From Botryosphaeria dothidea (lineage: Eukaryota > Ascomycota > Dothideomycetes > Botryosphaeriales > Botryosphaeriaceae): a stretch of DNA of 64,000 bases. The position numbers and the translations under genes are program-made. The notes below the pieces were generated by a model. It was not told the origin of the DNA. It worked only from the letters and a program-made list of their open reading frames with translations, and searched no databases. Below, one piece after another: positions 10,000-21,802 of this stretch (its first letter is position 1; each line of letters starts with the position of its first letter). Location of the stretch: NCBI GenBank assembly GCA_011503125.2, contig WWBZ02000010.1, positions 806,001 through 870,000 of the forward strand. The letters run 5' to 3'.

Positions 10000-12900
10000 T
10001 TATCCTTGTAGTTGTCCGGGTCCTGGTGGTCCTGGTGGTCCTGATGGTCCTCCTGGTTCCTCGTCCTAGTTGCCTTCCTAGATTAGTTCCCTTGCCAGGC
10101 TGAATTGCTTAAGCAGCCCTAGGCGCAAGAACCAGTCTATTGCTGCTTTGGCCCCCTTCTTTGTTGAGAGGAGGGAGTAGTAGTCCGTGGTCCCTGCCCT
10201 TTGGAGCATCTGTGCCCTGCCCTGTTGGAAGTGGGGGTAGAAGAGGAGGATATGCTTTGGGGTTTGTCTATGCCAGCCGCATGGGCAGGCAGAGCTAGGG
10301 TGCCCTGGCACCTTGCGCCTAGAAAGGAAGTCCTCTAGTCTAATATGCTCTGTACGCAGTAGAGTGGTGAGTGTGCTCTGTGGCTTGGACAGTTCGCTGT
10401 GGATTTTTCTGATTTTCGGGTTCCACTGTGTGGTTTGGGCTACTAGCTTGCCTTGCCTTCCCTGGCTACTGAACTTTATCTACCTCTCCTTCCATTTGTT
10501 CCTATATACTATACGTAGTCTCGTTCGCTCCGGGAGACTCTGGTAGGTAGGAAGGCAGCAATTGAGGAGTGAGTTTGCCTTTTTTCTAAGCAGGGTTCTT
10601 CTGGCTGGGCCGGCGGCGCCTCTGGTACTCAGAGTAGCCCAGGCTATCTGTTTAATATTATGGCAAGTTTCCTCTACCACTGCGGTAACTGGGCCATCCC
10701 TAGCCCTAATAGCCTGGGCTAGTGCTAGTTCGTCCAGGTGTAGTAAAAGTGGGGGAATCCCCGTCTCATGCTCTAAGGTTTGTGTGCTGGTTAACTTGTA
10801 CGCCCCTGAGATAGTGCGCAGGCACTGGTTTTGGATCTTCTATAGTGGCTAGATGGCTGTTTTCCTCCACCCTGGGGTTCCCTCTAGGGCATGCTATACT
10901 CCACAGCCATAGGTGAGGACTGGCCTTACCACGGCCGTATAGATATGGCGGGCTTTAGTAAATGAGGCTCCCCAGGTAGACGCTGCGAGTCTAGAGAGGG
11001 ATGTACACTATCTGATTGCTTTAGCTCCTGTTTCCCTAATATAGGGTCCCCATCTCAGCTTATTGTCGACGTGGACTCCTAGAATCTTAATTGTAGGCTC
11101 TGGGTGTCCAGTAAATCCAGGGATGCGGATTTCTGCTGCCATATTGAATCTCCTTAGTTTTCTTGTGAAGTGGATAAGGTGGTACTTATCAGGCGAGAAC
11201 GCTGACCTGTGGGTAGCTGCCCAGTGCTCGCAGACTTGGTGTGCTCCCTCTAGTATCCTACAGTTTTGTTCTATAGATCTACTAAAGGTAAGGATATTAG
11301 TATTATCGACAAATCTAAGAGGGAAAGTATTGCCCCTGCGTAGTTGTGTGAGTAGATTAGAGGTAAAGAATAAGTAGAGGATCGGAGATAGTGAAGATCC
11401 TTGGGGAATCCCAATTGAGGTCTGAATTGATGGGCTGGTAAAGTCCCCAAAGGATAACTGAGTAGTGCGGTCCTGTAGAAAGGAGTAAGTGAATCTTTCT
11501 ACCCATTCCGAGAGCCTTGCCATCTTTATAATATGGAGAAGCCTCCTATGAGATACATGGTCGTATACTGCTGAGATGTCCAGGCTAAGGACTGAAGCCA
11601 TCAGTCCAGGATCTTGTGCCTAGATAGTATAAATCTGTTCTGTGACCAGGTCGAGAGCTGCTACTGCGGACCTGTTTCTCCTAGCTCCTATCTATATATT
11701 AGGGAGTAGGCCGTACGCTTTAGTAGCCTGGAAGATTCTATCTGCTATAATCCTCTTAAGTAGCTTCCCTAGCGTGTTAAGTAGGGCAATCGGCCTAAAT
11801 AATTTGGCTTTAGTGTAGTCATCCCTCTGTAGTTTCCTTAGGACTACGGTAATAGAGCTTTTAAACTGCCTAGAATAGTATGCAAGTGCGAGGCATCCCT
11901 AGAAGAGCCTGGTGAGTGGTCCGCTTAGTGTCTGAGCGCACTGCTTTAGGAACCTATTAATAATCTTATCTAGGTCTGGTGCCTTATATGGGGGGAGCTT
12001 CTTGATGGTGTGGAGGACCTGCTCTTCAGTAAGGTCTTGGGGAATCTCTACTGGCACTGGGTATGTATACCTATCCAGATCTGAGAGGTCGGTGGCCCTA
12101 GGAGGGGGGAAGAACTGGTTGGTAAGGATTTCTGCCTTGGCCGGATTATCGTAGCGCAGTTGTCCATCTGCTCCCTGGAGGGGTAGGAACTGAGGTGGGG
12201 CTGGAGGCTCTAGTGCCCTTGTTCTTGCCTACTTTGAGAGCTTCCAGAGTGCAGATGGGTCTAAGGTAATCTTAGCTACTGTTCTGCGCCATGCTTTTAT
12301 TCTATCCCTTCTAATCTGCCTCTTCTTGCTATTAGTAATAGTTTAGTATACTACCTAGTCCTCCTCCCTCCCTGTGGCCGTCCATTTCCTTCTAGCTGCT
12401 CTCGCCTGGTGCACTAGGTCCGAACACTCCTTTGTCTATTGTATGGAGGCCTAGGGCGAGGGTCTCGCCACTGGGATAGTTTCCTGGATTGTTCTTTGGA
12501 TGACCTCCTGGAGTAGTTCCGTAAAGTAGTCTAGGTCTGCTTTCGTATTAAGAGGGGCTGCTCTAAGGTATTCGAGCTTTGTTTGGAGCACCTGATTGGT
12601 TCTATTCTAGTCTGCTTTTTTCCACTGGGGCCTTGGAGGACGTGGTTCTATAGGGGTAGGGGAGATATTAAGCATTGTAAGGATAGGTAGGTGGTCTAAG
12701 GAGGATTCGAGCTCCTGACTAACTCTATAGCTAAGGATCCTCTCCTCTAGCCACCGTGTAGTAAAGATAAGGTCTAGGGTACTCTCGCTACTACCCTCTC
12801 TCCTAGTAATAGTACCTCTTAGAAGGGCTAGGTTAAGGCTAGCTGTCGTAGCTATTTTAATAAGGTCGTCTACAAGAGTATGGTGTATAGGGGAGGTAAT

Positions 12901-13356
12901 GTCTCCCCAGGTAGGATAGTGAAGATTAAAGTCCCCTAGTAGGACATGCTCCCCTGGTTTTCTAAGGGCTTCTGGGAGGAGCGCTAAGGTTTCTAGAGCC
13001 GTACTAGTGTGGGAGGCTAGTGGGGGGTTATAGTAGTTATGGATGTGGATTGTATATATCCTAGTAATGAGGGATAGTGTGATGAGATCTGGTAAATGGA
13101 CTATTGCTTGCCATGAGTCGGGGCCAATGGCCTTGCTTATAAAGAAGCAGGTTCTTGCCACTCCCTCCTAGGGAAAAACTGTGTGGTAGGCAGGGTGTCT
13201 TGCTGTTATCTTGACCCTCGGGTTCCTCCAAGGTTCCTGGATAGCCAGGATATAGTGGATCTTTGGGTCCACTTCCTTAAAGAGCGGGAGTATTACCCTA
13301 TCCTTGCTCTTGTGGACGTTATACTATACGATAGAGAGAGAGCCTATATCTAACAT
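10000..13356 (-). pseudogene. LINE-1 copy A ORF2: endonuclease, reverse transcriptase, Zn-knuckle-like C-terminus
   Basis: Read from ATG at 13,356. The apurinic-endonuclease domain (12,607-13,161) shows GDFNLHYPTW and LDHLPIL. The reverse transcriptase around 11,008-11,601 shows DISAVYDHVSHRRL and GIPQGSSLSPILY. Its catalytic box reads FVDNTN, where copy B has FVDDTN, so a catalytic Asp is lost to a RIP-type change. The C-terminal part carries the Cys/His pattern CPCGWHRQTPKHILLF. A Gly-Pro-rich collagen-like tail reaches TAA at 10,000. Several TAG stops break the frame. It is inactive as read. Confidence 0.88.
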
Positions 13357-14909
13357 TGACTTCCTTCTATCTCTAGGTCCGGCTGCGAGGGGGCTAGTGG
13401 TGTAGGCTGTGAGGAGGGAGTTCCCGCGGGCTCCTCTAAGGCGTGTTGTGAGCTATTAAGTCTAGTGAACCTTATTTGGTTAGGAGGCGGGGGGCGGCTT
13501 AAGTCTCTTGGCCTGCCTAGTCCCCTCTTGACCGGCTCCTCCTCCCTAATCCTCTTCCTTAGTCCGACCGTTAGCTAGTTAGTTTAGGGCTGTGTCTTGG
13601 TTATTAGGGGTCCTTCCCGGTGCCTTTCTAGTGCTGCTAGGCGGGCCTGGGCGGCCTTAGTATAGTAGGCTCTGCGTGCTGGGCAGGAGTTGCTCTAGGC
13701 TATGTGCCTTTGAGAGCAGTTTGCGCACTACGTGCTTTCCTTAGGGCAGTCCCTAGTATTATATACCTTGCCGCACTATCTACACTTCTCCTCCTTTTTA
13801 TAGTAGTTAGTAATATAACCGTAGGCTTAGCACTTGAAACACTGGGTTACTATAAAGGCTGCGTTATAGTACTACGCTATATAGATAGCAAAGTTGATAA
13901 TAAGCCCCTTATCGATAATCTAGTTGGAAGTTTCGGGGTTTGTGGTGCTAAGGATGATAGCCGAGTGAGTTTTCCCCTCTAGGAGCTTCCTCTTTAGGTA
14001 GGCTAGCTTACTAATACGTAGTCCTAGGTATAGGGATAGGTTCTACTCCTAGATAGTTTGGATAGCTTAGGGGTCTATGGTATCGATTCCTTCTCGGGGA
14101 ACGTTGTGTACTAGCACTAAGTATAGCTGCTGGTTAGGCCTAACTTCTTTCCCCAGTCCTGCGGTCTATTCCTAGTTCTAGAGAAGGGCTGTTCGAGTTA
14201 TTTTATCCGGTATAAAGATCCTAACATCTCCACTAGGGAGCTTCTTAACGGCTAGTACTTTTTTACACGCCTAGCTTTTCCCTGCTTGGATCTTTCTAAT
14301 AATTGCCTTATTAGAGAGCTTGGCTACTTCTTATCTATTTACTATCTCTGGGAGGTAGAGAGTAAGTTTAGTGGTAGCTGGGGGGGTAGGGGGCTTCGGG
14401 GCTACTTGGGCTATAATTTGTGCCCAGCTGCGAGTGTTGGGTATAGGCGTAGACGTAGCTTGGATACGGTTAACTGTCTTTTAGACCTATTGGACCTCTT
14501 TGAGGATGTCCTTTAGGCCTGGCTCCTTGGTGGTTGCCTCCTGGTAGATAGTAATATGATCCTGGAAGATTGTCTTGGCAATATCGAGAAAATTTTTCAC
14601 CTAGCTGGAGAGGACTAAAGGGAGGCTGGCGGATACTTATAGGGCTTCGAGGAGGGTGTCTGCTGTTTTTAAAGCTCTCTTAACGTATTCTAGGCTATAC
14701 TGGGTGCTCTGCGGTTTCTTGGGAGTGTGTTGTGGCTGGGTAGAGGTAGTCATTGGGGAGGGCTGTTCGCCTTCTCCTATGTCCTCTACATTAACCACAA
14801 CGCGGCTGCGGCTGCTTTGATTGGTGTTTTGGGGCTCGCTGAGCCTAGGAGAGTCCCTGGGGCCCTCTCCCGGCGCCGTAGCTTGGGGTCGATTTTTTGG
14901 CGTGGTCAT
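13350..14909 (-). pseudogene. LINE-1 copy A ORF1: gag-like nucleic-acid-binding protein
   Basis: Starts at ATG 14,909 (MTTPKNRPQATAPGEG) with a Pro/Ser/Gln-rich N-terminus. Near 13,640-13,800 it has Cys-rich zinc-knuckle-like sequence (CGKVYNTRDCPKES, then QCANCSQRHIA), typical of LINE ORF1 proteins that coat the RNA. Internal TAG/TAA codons break it. Its stop TAG at 13,350-13,352 overlaps the ORF2 ATG in the string ATGTTAG. Confidence 0.75.
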
Positions 14910-14930
14910 GTTTTCCAACAGATATATAGG

Positions 14931-15104
14931 GGTAAGTATATAATGCGGTAATAAATAAAGAAAGAACGCGTGTATAAAAAAAGACAAAGAAAAAATGTGA
15001 TTTCGGGCCTATATAATTGATAAAAACTAAGCTTGGGGTCGATTTTTTGGTGTGGTCATGTTTTTTTTTACAGATTAAAAGATGTATAATTAGTTGGTAC
15101 TATG
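14931..15104. repeat. Partial second copy of the LINE-1 5' end
   Basis: At about 15,027-15,066 the sequence repeats the LINE-1 ORF1 start region (minus strand) seen at 14,878-14,914, with AAGCTTGGGGTCGATTTTTT common to both, about 150 bp apart. It could be a tandem 5' monomer of the element or a fragment of another insertion. The rest is AT-rich with no gene. Confidence 0.55.
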
Positions 15105-15419
15105 TGTTGGATTGTTGATGAATAACGATAATCTATTAATGATTGGCATGAAGTGGAAGAGTGTTGAATTGTAATTGGTTCGCAAATACTAGATAATGAG
15201 TGGCATAAGGAGAAGGGGAGTAGGTGGCCCGGTACCCTCTTATATAGTAGCTATGTGACAAATTCTTCGCTGTTGATCCTTGGTTCAATAAGACCCTGTT
15301 CCTTCTAAGACTTTATCCCAATAAAGAGGGTAGGTGACCCGCTTGCCTCTTATACGAGTGATTATGGTTAAGCTATATGGTGTGATATAAGGAGACCTTG
15401 AAACACGTGATATCCAACA
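15105..15419. mobile_element. Solo LTR (315 bp) with 5-bp target-site duplication CTATG
   Basis: Begins TGTTGGAT and ends ATCCAACA, a perfect terminal inverted pair typical of Copia LTRs. CTATG precedes it (15,100-15,104) and follows it (15,420-15,424). No internal region is present. It retains CpA and TpG sites, in contrast with DNA a few hundred bases to the right. Confidence 0.88.
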
Positions 15420-15924
15420 CTATGCTTGTGTTACGGCGTAGCCTTCATAGGTCGGAAAGTTGGGGATTAGCCCCGCTGGAAACAATAGAAGTCGGAGTCA
15501 TAAGGATCCGAGGTCACGTAATCACTACGATCAGCCCCCTCGCTTAGTCAGCGAGCATGATATGCCTACTAAGCCTATAGATTGTATAGAACTCTCCTAC
15601 GTATAAAAACTACGTTCCTTAGATAGCTTTGACCTTCGTGGTCAACTTCGTAATAGAATTTAGACTCTATTAGTAACAAGGCCTTCGCACGTAGTACTTA
15701 GTCTTTAGTCGTCTACTCGTTCCTCGCGCACCTCTTCTTATACCTACTTAAGGAAAACCCTCGATAGGTTTTCTCCCTCTTTAGAGTTTAGATCCTTAGA
15801 GGTAGAGGCCCGCTCGTTATAGCTTGCGCGCAATATACTAAATCTATTATTAAAGATGTCGTCTTCTATGTCTCCCAACCTCTTTATAGTCTACTGCGGC
15901 TCTTTTTCGTCTAGACCTTCGCAC
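15420..15924. other. Spacer, probably 3' flank of the degraded NLR-2
   Basis: No open frame of note. CpA and TpG become scarcer from left to right and TAG/TAA become frequent, so this is the edge of the RIP-affected domain. It lies just downstream (minus strand) of the TPR part of NLR-2 and may include its C-terminal coding end, which I cannot trace. Confidence 0.4.
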
Positions 15925-18226
15925 TTAGCGAGTTGCAGCCATTGCTTTATCCGACACGTATAAAGAAGTAGGTAATGATAGTATAGAAGATATAGGTAGC
16001 CCTCTAAGTCTCGCCGCATCCTCGCTTCTCCCGAGCCGGTCGTAGTACCCCGCGAGGTTGCCCATTAATGTAAGTGTATTAGGGTGCTCTTCCCCTAGCT
16101 TCTCCTTCATTATTTCCCAGCACTCCTCCCCGATCCTCGCCGCATCCCCGCTTCTCCCGAGCCGGTCGTAGTACCCCGCGAGGTTGCTCATCGATATAAG
16201 CGTATTAGGGTGCTCTTCCCCTAGCTTCTTCTTCCCCATTTCCTAGCACTCCTCCTCGATCCTCGCCGTATTCTCGCTTCTCCCGAGCCGGTCGTAGTAT
16301 CCCGCGAGGCTGCTTATCGATATAAGCGTATTAGGGTGCTCTTCCCCTAGCTTCTTCTTCCTTATTTCCTAATAGTCCTATCTAATTTCTACTGCTCTAA
16401 CTGTTTCTCCGTTTTCTTAAAAAGCCGTCGCAAATTTTGCTAGGGGGTAAATTACTTCTATATCCTCCACGGCAAGCTTTAGCACTTTATTATAGTTCTC
16501 TTCTAAACATATATTAATATATAGTATAAGATATCGGCGATAATCGTAGTCTTCTTTATCGAACCTCTATCGGATACTTGCACTAAGCGTTGAAAAGGCG
16601 GCACGTATAGCGGTCTAACGAAAAGAATAGCTAATGCGATCTTTCGCCCATATTTATACGACGGGATGGACGGATATATCGTAGTATAAGCGGTTAATAG
16701 AGATAATAGAATATGATGCTAGAAGCGAGAAAGCCTCTCTAGTAGGCTCGCTGTCCCAGCCTACTGGCTCTAGATATAATAAGCTATACCGAGGAATAGA
16801 AGACTAAGCGAGCTCGATTAGCCGCATCTCCTCCCGGCCTTCGATAGTATCGCGGCTCGTCCCTTGACTATTGATCTAGGTATTCTTAAGAATAGTTTCG
16901 GAGATTCTTTGGTAATAGAGAAATGCGATAAATTAAAGAAGTTCGAGGGCATTAGCTGCCACGGAAGTCTCTAACGATTCGATGTATTAGGATAAAAGTT
17001 CTAGAGTTAGGTAGGTGTTATAGCGATACTATACATGCCCCTAACCTTTTAGGTAGTTTAGTAGTTTTTACCGCTGTTTAGCAAGCTTTGTCGGATATTT
17101 ATCCATCCTGCATAGACTCTTTTTTAGATATATAGCGGCATGGACGATGGGAAGAGCAAGATAGCCGATAGCTATAACAACGTCGAGAGCTTGTCGTCGA
17201 ATATCCTTAGGGGCAGAATCCTAAAGAAGGAGCATCTTAAGCAATAGATCGTATGCTTCTTCGGCCTCTATGCCTCCGAGCTCCTAGTTACTAATCGTCG
17301 AATAATTACGGCATAAAGGATTACGAGACGTGATTATTATAAGCCCCCGGTTGCTCGTAGGAAAGTAGGCAGATAGATCGAAGGTGGGATCGTCCGCATT
17401 GTCGAAAATTAAGAGCTAGGGCGTTTCTAAATTCGATAGCTAGGAGATAGTAGCACGGTAGTCGTCGATTTGCCCTTAGTATTTAGCTACCTTCCGGAGC
17501 GCGGCCTTAATAGAAGCTTCTAAGCTAGAATTAATCTAGAAGACTCCCTAGAACCTATTAAATATAAGCATTATCCGTAATTAAGGGTGAGGGCATAGCT
17601 TACTTCTTACGGCATTTATAGGTAAATTAAAGATATAGTAAAGTCTTCCCTAAGCCGGCGAGTCTAAATAAGATAAATACCTTAAATTCGTTTAAACCGG
17701 AAGCGAGGTATTTGCTTTTTATACTCGCGTATATTTCGCCGCGTCTAGTAAAGAAAGGAGTGGGTAGATACGGAATAGTCTAGACTTTATTTTAGTAGGC
17801 TTGAGAACTAGAAGCGATTAGAAGAAATCTACCTTAACTCTTACCCCTAATAAATTAAAGGCTTACTTACTCGGACGGTGCACTATATTAGCCGCCTTTT
17901 TAATCCTATCGATGTTCTAAGACGGGATAATAGAAAGGAGCTCTTTTATATACGTAGTAGCGGTTATAGCAGCGTATAGCTGCCACCGCTTATTCTTATA
18001 GGAGTCGGCGTAGTCGTAGATACCGCGGATAACGAGACACGGATACTCGTCTATAAGGCCTACCGCTTCTATTTCCACGTATAGTATCCCTAAATCTTCT
18101 CTTAGTCTCTCTCTCTTAGCGCCATCCTTAATAATAATATTTCTATATCTAATAGTGCCGTAGAATATTTTCGGTGCGTAACTTTTTCGTGGTCCGCCGC
18201 GGTCGATAAGTCTACTCTTATTATAG

Positions 18227-21200
18227 ATAGATAGATAAATTCATTTCTTCCCGATATAGTTCCCTTACGGGTCCATGCGGGGCTGGCTATCTGTAGTTAT
18301 TTTACACGAGGGGGAAAACCTTTTCGCCTGGCAAAAACCCCTCCTCTCTCTCTGGGCATGCTATCCTATACTAGTTCTTGTTTTTCCTTCTTACCAGTAG
18401 CGGCTGCTGTGGCAGCCCTACATTCACCTGCTAGACCTATCTCTTCAGTCCTTATCCTCGTAGTTATCCGGGTCCTAGTGGTCCTGGTGGTCCTGGTTGT
18501 CCTCCTAGTTCCTCTTCCTGGTTATCTTCCTATATTAGTTCCCTTGCCAGGCTAAATTGCTTGAGCAGCCCTAGGCGTAAGAACCAGTCTGTTGCTGCTT
18601 TAATCCCCTTCTTTGTTGAGAGGAGGGAGTAGTAGTCCGTGGTCCCTGCCCTTTGGAGCATCTGTGCCCTGCCCTGTTGGAAGTGGGGGCAGAAGAGGAG
18701 GATATGCTTTGGGGTTTGTCTATGCCAGCCGCATGGACAGGCAGGACTAGGGTGCCCTGGCACCTTGCGCCTTGAGAGGAAGTCCTCTAGTCCAATATGC
18801 TCTGTACGTAGTAGGGTGGCGAGTGTGCTCTGTGGCTTGGATAGTTCGCTGTGGATTTGTCTGATTTTTGGGTTCCACTGTGTGCTTTGGGCTACTAGCT
18901 TGTCTTGTCTTCCCTGGCTAGTAGACTTTGTCCATCTCTCCTTCCACTTGTTCCTATATGCTATGCGTAGCTTCGTTCGCTCCGGGAGACTCTGGTAGGT
19001 AGAGGGGCAGTAGTTGAGAAGTGAGTTTGCCTTTTTTCTAAGCAGGGTTCTTCTGGCAGGGCCAGTGGCGCCTCTAGTACTTAGAGTAGCCCGAGCTATC
19101 TGTTTAATACTCTGGCAAGTTTCCTCTACTACTGTCGCGACTGGGCCATCCCTAGCTCTAATAGCCTGGGCCAGTGCTAGTTCGTCCAGGTGTAGTGAGA
19201 GTGGGGGAATCCCTGTCTTATGCTCCAAGGTTTGTATGCTGGTTGACTTATACGCCCCTGAGATGGTGCGTAGGCACTGGTTTTGGATCTTCTTTAGTGG
19301 CTGGATGGTTGTTTTTCTCCACCCTGGGATTCCCTCTGGGGTATGCCATACCCCACAGCCGTAGGTGAGGACTGGCCTTACCACGGCCGCATAGATATGA
19401 CGGGCTTTAGTAAATGAGGCTCCCCAGGTAGACGCCGCGAGTCTAGAGAGAGATGTGTACTGTTTGATTGCCTTAGCTCCTGTTTCCCTAATATGGGGTC
19501 CCCATCTAAGCTTGTTGTCTACGTGGACTCCTAGAATCTTAATTGTAGGCTCTGGGCATCCAGCAAATCCAGGGATACGGATCCCTGCTGCCATATTAAA
19601 TCTCCTTGGTTTCCTTGTAAAATGAATGAGGTGATACTTGTCGGGCGAGAAAGCTGACCCGTGGGTAGCTGCCCAGTGCTCGCAAATTTGATGTGCTCCC
19701 TCTAGTGTCCTACAGTTCTGTTCTGTGGATCTACTAAAGGTTAGAATATTAGTATCATCGACGAATCCAAGGGGGAAGGTATTGCCCCTGCGTAGCTGTG
19801 TAAGTAGGTTAGATGCAAAGAATAGGTAGAGTATCGGCGATAGTAAGGATCCCTGGGGAATCCCGGTTGAGGTCTGGATTGGTGGACTGGTGAAGTCTCC
19901 GAAGGATAGCTGAGTGGTACGGTCCTGTAGAAAGGATCGGGTGAATCTTTCTACCCATTCTGGGAGTTTTGCCATCCTCATATTGTAGAGAAGCCTTCTA
20001 TGAGATACGTGGTCATATGCTCCCGAGATATCCAGGCTAAGGACTGAAGCCACTAGCCCTGGGTCTTGTGCCCAGATAGTATGGATCTGTTCTGTGAGCA
20101 GGTCAAGAGCTGCTACTGCGGATCTGTTTCTCCTAGCTCCCATCTATGTATTAGGGAGCAGGCCGTATGCTTCAGTAGCCTGGGAGATTCTATCTGCTAT
20201 AATCCTCTCAAGTAGCTTCCCTAGCGTATTAAGTAAAGCAATCGGCCTAAATGACTTGGCTTTGGTATAGTCGTCCCTCTGTGGTTTCCTGAGGACTACG
20301 GTAATAGAGCTTTTGAACTGCCTAGGGTGGTATCCAAGTGCGAGGCATCCCTGGAAGAGCCTGGTAAGGGGTCCCCTTAGTGTCTCAGCGCATTGCTTTA
20401 GGAACCTGTTGGTGATCTTGTCTGGGCCTGGTGCCTTGTCTGGGGGAAGCTTCTTGATGGTGTGGAGGACCTGCTCTTCAGTAAGGTCTTGGGGAATCTC
20501 TACTGGCACTGGGTATATACACCCATCCAGATCTGAGAGGTCGGTGGCCCTGGGAGGTGGGAAGAACTGGTTGGTAAGGATTTCTGCCTTGGACTGGTTA
20601 TCGTAATGTAGTTGTTCATCTGCTCCCTGGAGGGGTGGGAACTGAGGTGGGGCTGGAGGTTCCAGTGCCCTTATTCTTGCCCACTTTGAGAGCTTCCAGA
20701 GTGTAGATGGGTCCGAAGTAATCTCAGCTACTGTTCTGCGCCATGCTTTTGTTCTATCTCTTCTGATCTGCCTCTTCTTGCTATTAGCAATAGTTTAGTA
20801 TACTACCCAGTCCTCCTCCCTCCCTGTGGCCGTCCACTTCCTTCTAGCTGCTCTAGCCTGGTGCACTAGGTCCGAACACTCCTTTGTCCATTGTATAGAG
20901 GCCCAGGGCGAGGGTCTCGCTACTGGGATAGTCTCCTGGATTGTCCTTTAGATGGCCTCCTGGAGTAGTGTAGTAAAGTAATCCAGGTCTGCTTTAGTGT
21001 TAAGAGGGGTTGCTTTAAGGTGTTCGAGCTTTAATTGGAGCATATTATTAGTTCTCTTCCAGTCTGCTTTCTTCTACTAGGGCCTTAGGGGGCGTAGTTC
21101 TGCGGGGGTAGGAGAAAAATCAAGTGTAGTGAGGATAGGTAGGTGGTCAGAGGATGATTCGAGCTCCTGGCTAACTCTACAGCTAAGGATTCTCTTCTCT

Positions 21201-21802
21201 AGCCACCGTGATATAAAGACAAGGTCTAGAGTACTCTCGCTGCTACTATCTCGTCTAGTAATAGTGCTCCTTGGAAGGGCTAGGTTAAGATTAGCTGCGG
21301 TAGCTATCTCAATCAGGTTATCCGCTAGGGTGTGGTGTATTAGGGAGGTTATACCTCCCCAGATAGGATGGTGGAGGTTAAAGTCCCCTAGGAGAATGTG
21401 CTCCCCTGGTTTTCTAAGAACTTCCGGTAGAAGAGATAGGGTTTCTAGCGCTATACTAGTATGAGAGGCTGGCGGGGGATTGTAGCAGTTATGGATGTAG
21501 ATTGTATGTGTCCTAGTAATGAGGGATAGTGTGATGAGATCTGGTGAATGGACTGTTGCTTGCTAGGAGTCGGGGCTAATGGCCTTGCTTATAAAGAAGC
21601 AGGTTCTTGCCACTCCCTCCTGGGGAAAAACTGTATGGTAGGCAGGGTGTCTTGCTGTTGTCTTGACCCTCGGGTTCCTCCAAGGTTCCTGGATAGCTAG
21701 GATATGGTGGATCTTTGGGTCCACTTCCTTGAAGAGCGGGAGCATTACCCTGTCCTTGCTCTTATGGACGTTATACTGTACAATGGAGAGAGAGCCTATG
21801 TC
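18227..21802 (-). mobile_element. LINE-1 copy B, 5'-truncated, 15-bp TSD CTACTCTTATTATAG
   Basis: TSD copies lie at 18,212-18,226 and 21,803-21,817 and match exactly. The element starts at its (TATC)n tail (ATAGATAGATA on the plus strand) and is truncated just inside the first codons of ORF2, so ORF1 is absent. It lies within the Pfs domain of NLR-2. It is only lightly RIP-mutated although its flanks are heavily mutated, so insertion came after the main RIP of the host sequence. Confidence 0.93.
18452..21802 (-). pseudogene. LINE-1 copy B ORF2 (endonuclease-reverse transcriptase), best preserved copy
   Basis: The reverse transcriptase is open for 537 codons (18,530-20,143) and a further 121 codons upstream (20,144-20,509), separated by one TAG at 20,141-20,143 that reads as a CAG-to-TAG change (LPNT-stop-MGARRNRS). 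Motifs include PPDKAPGPDKI, DISGAYDHVSHRRL, GIPQGSLLSPILY and the intact catalytic box FVDDTN. The C-terminus has CPCGWHRQTPKHILLFCPHF. The ELI-stop at 18,530 is probably TGG-to-TAG, after which a Gly-Pro-rich tail runs to TAA at 18,452. The endonuclease part (20,510-21,780) has more stops. Confidence 0.88.

Larger units (their letters stand above)
9771..14930 (-). mobile_element. LINE-1 copy A (Tad-like non-LTR retrotransposon, near full length)
   Basis: The element runs right to left: ORF1 (gag-like), ORF2 (endonuclease and reverse transcriptase), then a 3' UTR ending in a (TATC)n tail, seen here as ATAGATAG at 9771-9788. The 5' boundary is placed by alignment with full-length copy C, whose ends are fixed by its TSD. 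RIP is light: many CpA/TpG remain, but stops interrupt both ORFs. A possible imperfect TSD (AGATATTAG on the left, AGATATATAG on the right) is weak. Confidence 0.88.

Noticed and set aside
10313..10852. Plus-strand frames opposite LINE-1 copy A
   Set aside because: Antisense shadows of ORF2; the same applies at 18,639-19,368 opposite copy B.
13704..13982. Plus-strand frame of 92 codons
   Set aside because: It lies antisense to the Cys-rich part of LINE-1 ORF1 and has no independent support.
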